Shown here: piece after piece, positions 1 through 5,418 of the stretch
How the letters are laid out: the number at the start of each line of letters is the position of its first letter
Position numbering within the stretch: position 1 is the first letter of the stretch
From: Flavobacteriales bacterium UBA1820
Lineage (GTDB): Bacteria > Bacteroidota > Bacteroidia > Flavobacteriales > UBA1820
Reading direction: 5' to 3'
NCBI GenBank assembly: GCA_002314265.1
Contig: DCEW01000013.1
Span: 1 to 7,518 of the forward strand
Length of the DNA stretch: 7,518 bases
Program-made: the position numbers and the translations under genes
Notes under the pieces: model-generated
Told to the model about the DNA's origin: nothing
Databases searched by the model: none
The model's input: only the letters and a program-made list of their open reading frames with translations

Positions 1-29
1 CGCTTGCCCGACCCCGGAGAATGGCCGCC

Positions 30-1247
30 TTACTGAGGCTTTGCCCAGAAGTAATCCGGGTCGCAGCTCGTAAAGCTGCCCAGGGAAGCATTCCATGGGG
101 TGAAGCCGCTCGGAACGAGACTTACGTACTGCACCGATTTGCCCTCCTGGGGGGTCTCCGTATCGTAGGTCGAGGCCGCCGGGCAGGAGAACCAGTAGAA
201 GTTTTTGGCCATGTAATTCAGGTGTTCCTCCTGGCTGCGGGGATTCCCGTTCCAGTTTATTTCGGGGTTTACATACACCGGCTTTCCTTCGATCATTCTC
301 TCACGCGCCTCCTGGATGCCCAGCAACTTCCCTTGCTTGTCCTGGAAGAACGCGTAGAACGAGGGGTCGGCCATGATCCATTTTCCCAGCGTATCGCTCC
401 AGACGATGGTTACCACGTGGCAGTCCGGGTCGTCCTCGTCCTGAGGGAGGCAGGTGACGAAACGCGACTTGAAACCCAGGGCCAGATAGCATTCGTTGAG
501 CATCGTGGCCAGCATCCGGCAATTGACCCCCCGGTTTTCCTTCCGGCATAGCTCGAGCATCGCCAGGGTGTTTTTCTCCGTCGGGTTGCGCGAAGAACCA
601 TCGTGGCGTACGGTGTTGTGCAACCACAGGCACAGGTTTTTGATCCGGGAAATCTCGTCGCCGTCTCCCGCGATGGAATCCAGGTTCAGCGTCTCCCGCA
701 GGGCGACCAGTCGGGGATCGTTCGCAGGGAGATAGGTGAATTCCGGCCGGGAGGCTGTCTCCTCATCGCCCGTGTAACCTCCTGCGTTTTTGAGTATCTC
801 CACGTAGTTGTATTTCTTTTCGAGTTTTCGGATCAGTTCCCGAAAGAAAGTCTCGCTCTGGATGTTGCGCAGATCGGAATCCCGGCTGGCCCACAGATAG
901 TCCCGATAGCCGGCGTTCACCGCATTCTGGAAGGCGTTCAAGGCCGCTTCCTTTCTATCGGACAGACTGTAGATGCATGCCAGGTTGTAGTAGCAATGCG
1001 CCTGGACTGTTTTCCGGATCTGCGCAGGGAGGGTTTTCTCGTCCTGCGCCTGGCAGGTGGAGATCAGTTCGTTGTACAGGCAGACTGCCTTCCGGAAATT
1101 TTTCTCGCCCAAGGCTCCGTCGGCCTGATTTATCAACGTCTGCAGAGAGTCCAGCATCGCCTGGTCCTGCGCCCGGACTCCGACTCCGCACAGAAGCGCC
1201 AGGAGGGTAAAAAGAAATGTTTTCATCGTTTTCATCATTTTTATCAT
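30..1247 (-). CDS. Secreted TPR and transglutaminase-like domain protein
   Basis: Numbering is from the ATG at 1247 (405 aa). Seen: a basic N-terminus and hydrophobic stretch ending VRA-Q give a signal peptide cleaved near residue 26. Residues about 38-115 look like two TPR-type helix pairs (for example YYNLACIYSLSDRKEAALNAF), followed by a tail of the kind that often follows TPRs. Residues about 200-300 form a transglutaminase-like core with Cys243 (GVNCRMLATML), His277 (DCHVVTIVW) and Asp294 (MADPSF), so the triad is complete. Family knowledge: such domains are papain-fold and may act as proteases, peptidases or cross-linking enzymes; the substrate cannot be told from sequence. The mature protein is likely periplasmic or exported; no convincing lipobox is seen. 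It stands alone on this strand, divergent from msrBA. The start is uncertain: a GTG at 1253 and ATGs at 1247, 1238, 1235 and 1226 are all in frame, and 1226 would give a compact 19-residue signal peptide. Confidence 0.82.
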   Translation of the reverse strand: MIKMMKTMKTFLFTLLALLCGVGVRAQDQAMLDSLQTLINQADGALGEKNFRKAVCLYNELISTCQAQDEKTLPAQIRKTVQAHCYYNLACIYSLSDRKEAALNAFQNAVNAGYRDYLWASRDSDLRNIQSETFFRELIRKLEKKYNYVEILKNAGGYTGDEETASRPEFTYLPANDPRLVALRETLNLDSIAGDGDEISRIKNLCLWLHNTVRHDGSSRNPTEKNTLAMLELCRKENRGVNCRMLATMLNECYLALGFKSRFVTCLPQDEDDPDCHVVTIVWSDTLGKWIMADPSFYAFFQDKQGKLLGIQEARERMIEGKPVYVNPEINWNGNPRSQEEHLNYMAKNFYWFSCPAASTYDTETPQEGKSVQYVSLVPSGFTPWNASLGSFTSCDPDYFWAKPQ

Positions 1248-1442
1248 CTTCACAGTTTTTATTGCCTTTTTCTGCTACATTAGACCGGGGGAATCGCCAA
1301 AAAGTTACACCCTGCGGAAAAAATATTTTTTCCTCCGCCGGACAAGGGGCTGAAAATATTTCCCGACCCTCTCTTGCAGAAGGACTTGCTTGTGAAAGAA
1401 GCTGAAAGGAAGAATGAAAAAACTGTAAAAACCGGAACCGCC
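1248..1442. other. Divergent intergenic region upstream of msrBA
   Basis: This 195-bp gap separates the start of the minus-strand transglutaminase-like gene from the msrBA start. It contains an 18-bp perfect palindrome (1316-1333), a second AAAATATTT core (1353-1361) and a four-codon mini-ORF (1414-1428). No exact TAnnTTTG box is present on either strand. The nearest are TACATTAG at 1276-1283 on the plus strand and TAACTTTT (forward 1300-1307) on the minus strand, both without a good -33 partner. Promoters must lie here for the two divergent genes, but I cannot place them. Confidence 0.5.
1316..1333. promoter_or_regulatory. Perfect 18-bp palindrome, candidate operator
   Basis: Seen directly: GGAAAAAATATTTTTTCC is its own reverse complement. 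It lies between two divergent genes, which argues against a terminator for either and for a regulatory site. A shorter sequence with the same AAAATATTT core is at 1353-1361, 33 bp downstream core to core, close to three helical turns. Flanking GCGGA (1314-1318) and TCCGC (1334-1338) could extend an imperfect stem. That it is an operator is inference; it could also be only an A/T-rich, bendable promoter segment. Confidence 0.4.
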
Positions 1443-2315
1443 ATGAAACCTGCCACCGAGCCGCTGACTCCCCTGGAGCAGCAAGTCATCGAACACAAAG
1501 CCACCGAAGTTCCCTTTACCGGGAAGTATGTCGATCTGTTCGCCCCCGGGACGTATCATTGTCGCCGCTGCGGGGCAGCATTGTACCGCTCGCAGGACAA
1601 GTTCGACGCGCATTGCGGCTGGCCGGCTTTCGATGCGGCGATCCCCGGTGCAGTGCGCGAACTCCCCGATGCGGACGGAGTGCGCACTGAATGTGTCTGC
1701 GCAGCCTGCGGGGCGCATCTGGGCCACGTGTTCTCCGGAGAAGGCTGGACGGAACGGAATACCCGGTATTGCATCAATTCGATGTCGATGGTCTTCGTAC
1801 CGCAAATGGACCCTCGCGCGGAAGCCTCCCCTACGGAGGTGGCGGTACTTGCCTCGGGCTGTTTCTGGGGGACGGAGTATTGGCTTTCGCGTTTGGAAGG
1901 GGTCTTGTCCACCGAGGTAGGCTATGCCGGAGGATGGTTGCGCCAACCCTCGTACCAGGAAGTGAAAACCGGAGGGACGGGCCATCTGGAGTGCGTCCGC
2001 GTGGTATTCGACCCTGCCAAGGTCTCTTACCGGCAAGTGCTGCGGCAGTATTTCAATACCTTCGACTTTGAACAGGCAGACGGACAGGGACCGGATATAG
2101 GCCCTCAGTACCGTTCGGCTATTTTTTACACCGATCTGGAGCAGAAGCACCAGGCGGAGCAGGTCTTGGACGAACTTCGGGAAAAAGGTTACCGCCCGGT
2201 AACGCAGCTTCGGCCCTTGGACGTGTTTTATCCCGAGCAGCAGGACTACCATCGGCATTATTACGACAAGACGGGGAATACGCCGTACTGCCACCTCTGG
2301 CACGAAGTGTTGTGA
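1443..2315 (+). CDS. msrBA: Bifunctional methionine sulfoxide reductase MsrB-MsrA
   Basis: This 290-aa fusion reduces both epimers of methionine sulfoxide in proteins: the N-terminal MsrB domain acts on the R form and the C-terminal MsrA domain on the S form. Seen in MsrB (about 8-120): zinc pairs C40/C43 and C86/C89, recycling Cys58 in HCGWPAF, and catalytic Cys110 in RYCINSMSM. Seen in MsrA (about 132-290): GCFWG with catalytic Cys140, Glu183 in GHLE, Asp218 and Tyr223 in PDIGPQYRS, and Cys283 in the C-terminal PYCH, which matches the usual resolving Cys. Both domains look complete and active. No signal peptide is seen, so it is probably cytoplasmic. ATG 1443 was chosen because the MsrB domain begins just after it; in-frame TTG (1374) and GTG (1392) would add a Lys/Glu-rich, non-conserved leader. 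It is monocistronic and convergent with the mutS2-like gene. Confidence 0.95.
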   Translation: MKPATEPLTPLEQQVIEHKATEVPFTGKYVDLFAPGTYHCRRCGAALYRSQDKFDAHCGWPAFDAAIPGAVRELPDADGVRTECVCAACGAHLGHVFSGEGWTERNTRYCINSMSMVFVPQMDPRAEASPTEVAVLASGCFWGTEYWLSRLEGVLSTEVGYAGGWLRQPSYQEVKTGGTGHLECVRVVFDPAKVSYRQVLRQYFNTFDFEQADGQGPDIGPQYRSAIFYTDLEQKHQAEQVLDELREKGYRPVTQLRPLDVFYPEQQDYHRHYYDKTGNTPYCHLWHEVL

Positions 2316-2417
2316 GGGACTCGCTCCGAGGGAACCTCTCTGCCTGCGGGAAGGGGCTGTCTAGGTCTGTGCGGAAACAGGGGCAGGTCGGCAGGCGGAA
2401 GGGCAGAAAGGGGAAAA
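2316..2417. other. Convergent intergenic spacer
   Basis: This 102-bp spacer lies between the msrBA stop and the mutS2-like stop. Apart from the left arm of the plus-strand terminator hairpin (from 2401), I see only short weak stems, such as CTCG/CGAG just after the msrBA stop and CTGCC/GGCAG arms spanning most of the gap. I see no clear intrinsic terminator for the minus-strand transcript. Confidence 0.5.
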
Positions 2418-2445
2418 TTACTTTTTGCCCTGTTTCTTTTTCTCC
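2401..2445 (+). terminator. Probable intrinsic terminator of msrBA
   Basis: GGGCAGAAAG (2401-2410) can pair with CTTTTTGCCC (2421-2430) in a 10-bp stem with one G-U wobble and a 10-nt loop. A T-rich tract, TGTTTCTTTTTCTCC (2431-2445), follows on the plus strand. The hairpin covers the stop codon and last codons of the convergent mutS2-like gene. Read on the minus strand there is no T-tract after the stem, so it should act mainly on msrBA transcripts. Confidence 0.5.
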
Positions 2446-4748
2446 ACCAGTTCCAGTTCCGCGATCGGGGCCTGGGTGATGAACCAGCCGTAGTCGATGT
2501 AGGCAATGCCTTTCTCGAGGCGATCGACCGTCCCGACCGAGTAGCCGCCGGCAAGCCGTACCCGGTCTCCGGGCGCGATGGGGAGATGGAGGACGGGCTG
2601 TTGCTGCTGTTGCCGAAGGGCGGCCAATTCCTCGGCTTTTTGTTCGCGGATGGGGGCGATCTCCTGCTCGATCTGTTTCTCGGCTTCGCAAAGGCGTTTT
2701 TCCTCTTCTTTTTTCTGAGCCTGCAAGGCTTTGCGGGCGGCGGCTTGGGCGCGGGAGATTTCTTTGGCCGGGTCGGGCGAAGCAGTGGGGGTGGGGACCG
2801 TTTTTTCTTCGGCGGTCTTCTTTTTCTTTTTTTCGGCGGCCTGTTTCTCCTGTGCCTTGAGCAGTTCGGCTGCTTTTTCGGCTCTGCGGGCAGTCTCCGT
2901 CTCGATGAGTTTGGTCAGTTCCGCTACGACCGCTTTCTTGGTCTGTTTCTTGAAGAAATAAGCGTCGGTAAGGGCCTCGATGCGGCGTCCGAGCTGGATG
3001 CGTCGGGTGTTGTGGTCGAAGAGTTCCTGGTAGGCGACGAGTTTGGCCTGGATCTTTTCGTTGGTCTTTTCCAGGGCTTCGGAGGTGGCGTCGGCCTTGG
3101 CGCGGGCCGAGGATAGGTTGCGGCTCTGTTCGAGGATGTTCGATTTTTCTTTTTGCAGGGCGGCGATGGTGCGGTCCAGTACGATCTTGTCGTGCTCCAC
3201 CCGCGTTTTGGCCCGTTTGATCAGCTCGCGGGGGATGCCGTTCATCAGCGCCACTTCAAAGGTGAAGGAACTCCCGGCCTGCCCTACGTAGAGTTTGTAG
3301 AGCGGCTTGAGGGTCTTTTCGTCGAACAGCATTGAAGCGTTGATGGCCTGCGGGAGATTTTCCACCAGCAGTTTGATGTTGGTGTAGTGGGTGGTGAGCA
3401 CTCCGTAGGCTCCCCGGTTGTAAAACTCCTCAAGGAACACCGCCGCCAGGGCACCACCCAGATCGGGGTCGGAACCGGTGCCGAATTCGTCGATCAGGAA
3501 CAGGGTGCGGTCGTCGCACGTGCGCAGGAATTGCGCCATCTTCTTCAGCCGGTAGGAGTAGGTGGACAGGTGATTTTCGATGGATTGGTTGTCGCCGATG
3601 TCGGTGAGGATGTGTTCGAACAGACTCATCGTGCTCGAAGGATGCACCGGCACCAGCAGCCCGCACTGGAACATGAGTTGGAGCAGGCCGACCGTCTTCA
3701 GGGTGATGCTCTTTCCTCCGGCATTGGGCCCCGAGATGGCGATGATGCGCTGTTCGGGATTCAGCTCGATGTCCTGTGGAAAGGTGGGCAAACCTTGGGC
3801 TTTGTTCTGCAGCAGCAGGATGGGGTGGTAGGCTTCGCGCAGGTGGACCCGGCCCTTTTTGTCGAGGGCAGGCAAGCAGGCGCCGATCTCCAGGGCGTAG
3901 TGCGCTTTGGCCTGCAGGAGGTCCATCTCGGTGAGCAGTTTTTGGCTGGCGGTGAGCAATTCCGCATAGGGGCGGATCTCGTCGGAGAGGGCGCGGAGGA
4001 TACGCAGGATTTCCTCCTTTTCTTCCTCCTGGGCGGCGGCCATCTCGCGCGAGAGGCGTACGGTGGCTTCCGGTTCGATGAAAATGATGCTGCCGGTGCG
4101 GGAGGTCCCCAGGGCCTGTCCGCGCACCTTCCGGCGCGAGGCGGCCGATACGGCCAACACCCGGCGGTGGTCGATCACCGATTCGCCGATCTCGTCCAGC
4201 AGGCCTTCGGCGCGGCAGCGGGCCATTTCCATCTGGAAAAACTTGTCGATCGAGCCGCGGATGGCCCCGATGCGCATCCGGATGCTTTTCAGCTCCGGGG
4301 AAGCCTCGTCGCGTACGCTCCCTTCCGGGTCGATGGCGCGCGCTACCGGAGCGGTAACCCCTTCGGTGCGATAGACGTAGCGCAGTTTCTGCCCGATGAA
4401 GGGGAAGTAGTCCCGGTACTGGTTCAGGTAGTCGATCAGATCGTTTACCTTGCCCGAGATGTCGGCCAGCCGCAGTAGGGACGTTTCGGACAGGACGGAG
4501 TTTTCCACGGCCAACAGCCGGAGGTCTTCGTCGGCCGCTTCGAAGGTCAGATCGGGAAAGCCCCCTCCGCCTTTGAGGGCACAGAGGTATTCGTCGGTCT
4601 GTTTCAATTCGCGGTTCAGCGCCCCGTAGTGATTGTACGGGCCGATGCGAAGCGCCAGGGCCGAACCCTTTGCGGTGCGGCACCGTTGGGCGATGGCTGT
4701 TTTGACCTTTTCCAGTTCCAGGTCTTCGATCGCGCTGCGGTCTATCAT
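2418..4748 (-). CDS. mutS2: MutS2-family ATPase lacking a recognisable Smr domain
   Basis: This 776-aa protein has the MutS2 order: an N-terminal core and clamp helices (about 1-320), then an ABC-type ATPase. Seen: Walker A GPNAGGKS (340-347), the MutS2-type signature around DIGDNQSIENHLSTYS (383-398), Walker B TLFLIDEFGTGSDP (415-428), a TTHYTNIK switch (452-459) and a GSSFTFEVA motif (492-500). A coiled coil (about 512-630) leads into a Lys/Glu/Ala/Gln-rich segment (about 620-718), then a small KOW-like beta domain (about 724-768, APGDRVRL...GTV) and a basic end. Family knowledge: MutS2 is linked to suppression of recombination and, in Bacillus, to splitting collided ribosomes; canonical members end in an Smr nuclease domain. 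None is visible here, although total length is close to the usual 780-790 aa. The ATG at 4748 starts the conserved MIDRSAIEDLELEKV; a longer frame to 4886 overlaps the upstream mazG-like gene and has no conserved sequence. Probably co-transcribed with that gene, 23 bp upstream. Confidence 0.9.
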   Translation of the reverse strand: MIDRSAIEDLELEKVKTAIAQRCRTAKGSALALRIGPYNHYGALNRELKQTDEYLCALKGGGGFPDLTFEAADEDLRLLAVENSVLSETSLLRLADISGKVNDLIDYLNQYRDYFPFIGQKLRYVYRTEGVTAPVARAIDPEGSVRDEASPELKSIRMRIGAIRGSIDKFFQMEMARCRAEGLLDEIGESVIDHRRVLAVSAASRRKVRGQALGTSRTGSIIFIEPEATVRLSREMAAAQEEEKEEILRILRALSDEIRPYAELLTASQKLLTEMDLLQAKAHYALEIGACLPALDKKGRVHLREAYHPILLLQNKAQGLPTFPQDIELNPEQRIIAISGPNAGGKSITLKTVGLLQLMFQCGLLVPVHPSSTMSLFEHILTDIGDNQSIENHLSTYSYRLKKMAQFLRTCDDRTLFLIDEFGTGSDPDLGGALAAVFLEEFYNRGAYGVLTTHYTNIKLLVENLPQAINASMLFDEKTLKPLYKLYVGQAGSSFTFEVALMNGIPRELIKRAKTRVEHDKIVLDRTIAALQKEKSNILEQSRNLSSARAKADATSEALEKTNEKIQAKLVAYQELFDHNTRRIQLGRRIEALTDAYFFKKQTKKAVVAELTKLIETETARRAEKAAELLKAQEKQAAEKKKKKTAEEKTVPTPTASPDPAKEISRAQAAARKALQAQKKEEEKRLCEAEKQIEQEIAPIREQKAEELAALRQQQQQPVLHLPIAPGDRVRLAGGYSVGTVDRLEKGIAYIDYGWFITQAPIAELELVEKKKQGKK

Positions 4749-4771
4749 CGTGTTGGCTCTGCGGGGAGAAA

Positions 4772-5101
4772 TTATTCTTGCAGTTTGGGATTGTTGTGAT
4801 GGCGGTCGTGATCGCGCCGGGTTTTCAGCTCCAGTTTGCGGTCGAAGGCTTCTTGCAGGTCGATGCCCGTCTGGTTGGCCAGGCACAGGGCGACGAAGAC
4901 CACATCGGCCAATTCTTCGCCCAGGTCTTTTGCCTTGTCGGATTCCTTCTCGCTCTGCTGGCCGTACCGCCGGGCGATGATGCGTGCCACTTCGCCAGTC
5001 TCTTCGGTGAGCAGCGCCATGTTGGTCAGGGGGTCGAAGTAGCGCACCCCGTGTTCTTTTATCCAGCGGTCAACCGCCAGTTGCGAATTTTTTATGTCCA
5101 T
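4772..5101 (-). CDS. MazG-like nucleotide pyrophosphohydrolase
   Basis: This 109-aa protein belongs to the all-alpha MazG/dUTPase-like NTP pyrophosphohydrolases, which hydrolyse (d)NTPs to the monophosphate and pyrophosphate using bound Mg2+. Seen: the metal-binding pattern EETGE (Glu33, Glu34, Glu37) and EELAD (Glu63, Asp66), in helices typical of the family. One domain only, so it is a short MazG-type protein rather than two-domain E. coli MazG. Family members often work as dimers or tetramers; the preferred nucleotide cannot be predicted. The C-terminus is rich in Arg, His and Asn. ATG 5101 was chosen because conserved sequence (MDIKNSQLAVDRWI) begins there; the frame runs on to 5176 but that part would overlap the promoter. 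It is first in a unit with the mutS2-like gene and divergent from rbfA. Confidence 0.9.
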   Translation of the reverse strand: MDIKNSQLAVDRWIKEHGVRYFDPLTNMALLTEETGEVARIIARRYGQQSEKESDKAKDLGEELADVVFVALCLANQTGIDLQEAFDRKLELKTRRDHDRHHNNPKLQE

Positions 5102-5134
5102 GACAGAAGGATATTGTGGTTTACGATTCGTGGC

Positions 5135-5154
5135 AGGCGTTGCGGACAACGCCT
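5135..5154 (-). promoter_or_regulatory. Leader stem-loop of mazG-like transcript
   Basis: AGGCGTTG and CAACGCCT form a perfect 8-bp stem closed by a four-base loop (UCCG in the minus-strand RNA). It lies downstream of the minus-strand -7 box at 5165-5172, so it would sit within a few bases of the mRNA 5' end, well upstream of the ATG at 5101. A role in mRNA stability is possible but is inference. Confidence 0.45.
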
Positions 5155-5164
5155 TGGCAACAGG

Positions 5165-5172
5165 CAAAGGTA
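5165..5172 (-). promoter_or_regulatory. Bacteroidota -7 box for mazG-mutS2 unit
   Basis: The minus strand reads TACCTTTG, an exact match to the Bacteroidota -7 consensus TAnnTTTG, about 64 bp upstream of the mazG-like ATG. At the expected distance upstream the -33 region is C/T-rich with no TTTG, so the promoter is half-consensus. The predicted transcript start is near 5158. Confidence 0.5.
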
Positions 5173-5208
5173 ACACTTCTTTCGGAAAAAGAGGGGGTGA
5201 GGCGGGAT

Positions 5209-5235
5209 GCGGTGCGCCCGCCTTTCACTACCTTT
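5209..5235 (+). repeat. 27-bp direct repeat, copy 1
   Basis: This begins GCGGTGCGC and ends CCTTTCACTACCTTT. It matches copy 2 (5294-5320) at 26 of 27 positions (C/T at the tenth base), with starts 85 bp apart. It carries a near -7 box (TACCTTTT, 5229-5236), but the bases at the -33 position are GGAT rather than TTTG, so it is probably a weak or decayed promoter copy. Confidence 0.8.
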
Positions 5236-5246
5236 TGATAAGGTAG
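5228..5246. repeat. Short perfect inverted repeat
   Basis: CTACCTTTTGATAAGGTAG is a 7-bp perfect inverted repeat around a 5-base loop, overlapping the end of direct-repeat copy 1 and its -7-like box. It lies upstream of the predicted rbfA transcript start, so as DNA it might bind a regulator; there is no T-tract to suggest a terminator. Confidence 0.5.
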
Positions 5247-5289
5247 GATGCGGCTCGGCACCGCAGAAAACGAAAACTGCGTTTCCGTC

Positions 5290-5321
5290 TTTGGCGGTGC
5301 GCTCGCCTTTCACTACCTTTG
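5290..5321 (+). promoter_or_regulatory. rbfA promoter, Bacteroidota type
   Basis: TTTG (5290-5293), a 20-bp spacer, then TACCTTTG (5314-5321) match the Bacteroidota -33 (TTTG) and -7 (TAnnTTTG) boxes at the normal spacing. The predicted transcript start is near 5328, giving an rbfA leader of about 90 nt. The spacer and -7 box lie almost wholly within direct-repeat copy 2. Confidence 0.7.
5294..5320 (+). repeat. 27-bp direct repeat, copy 2
   Basis: The second copy of the repeat at 5209-5235, with one mismatch. It supplies the spacer and most of the -7 box of the rbfA promoter. The similarity stops at the right edge of the repeat, so this is a short duplicated segment and not a full 85-bp tandem duplication. 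Confidence 0.8.
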
Positions 5322-5341
5322 TTTCTCCGGGTTGGTACGTT

Positions 5342-5381
5342 TTTCCGACAGCGGAAAGGGGAGGGGGAAATTCCCTTTCCG
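5342..5381 (+). promoter_or_regulatory. Competing stem-loops in rbfA leader
   Basis: CGGAAAGGG (5352-5360) pairs perfectly over 9 bp with CCCTTTCCG (5373-5381), with a 12-base loop. The same CGGAAA (5352-5357) can instead pair with TTTCCG at 5342-5347 across a 4-base loop. The two structures exclude each other and both lie between the predicted transcript start and the rbfA ATG. No T-tract follows, so any control would more likely act on translation or stability than by termination. That it regulates is inference. Confidence 0.45.
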
Positions 5382-5418
5382 TGCGCCCGGCAGGATAAAA
5401 AAACAGATCGACAAGACG

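Larger units (their letters stand above)
5102..5418. other. Divergent control region between mazG-like gene and rbfA
   Basis: This 317-bp region holds no convincing gene. It contains a minus-strand -7 box (5165-5172) and a leader stem-loop (5135-5154) for the mazG-like gene, a plus-strand promoter (5290-5321) and leader stem-loops (5342-5381) for rbfA, a 27-bp direct repeat (5209-5235 and 5294-5320) and a hairpin-forming inverted repeat (5228-5246). GCGGTGC at 5209-5215 and 5294-5300 is also complementary to GCACCGC at 5258-5264. Confidence 0.7.

Noticed and set aside
1182..1247. Lipoprotein signal (Cys at about residue 20 after a hydrophobic run)
   Set aside because: The residues before the Cys are Leu-Leu rather than a small residue at -1, and a standard signal-peptidase I site (VRA-Q) follows, so a soluble exported protein is more likely.
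1305..2303. Minus-strand open frame (332 codons) opposite msrBA
   Set aside because: It covers nearly all of msrBA on the other strand, no domain is recognisable, and MsrB and MsrA motifs on the plus strand are unambiguous.
3387..4478. Long plus-strand open frame (363 codons) opposite the MutS2-like gene
   Set aside because: It is antisense to a strongly conserved ATPase, has low-complexity, family-free translation, and is explained by GC-rich codon bias leaving few stops on the opposite strand.
3430..4683. Long minus-strand open frame (417 codons) overlapping the MutS2-like gene in another frame
   Set aside because: The translation is Arg/Pro/Gly/His-rich with no motif, a typical out-of-frame shadow of a GC-rich gene.
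4749..4886. 46-codon N-terminal extension of the MutS2-like protein
   Set aside because: It overlaps the 3' end of the mazG-like gene and reads as Pro/Arg/Ser-rich sequence unlike the family; the conserved start is the ATG at 4748.
5353..5370. G-quadruplex in the G-rich rbfA leader
   Set aside because: Only two runs of three or more G are present (5358-5361 as GGGG and 5363-5367), which is too few for a standard four-run quadruplex.
5248..5418. 57-codon N-terminal extension of RbfA
   Set aside because: It would run through the promoter (5290-5321) and leader hairpins, and RbfA normally begins at the conserved helix encoded from 5419.
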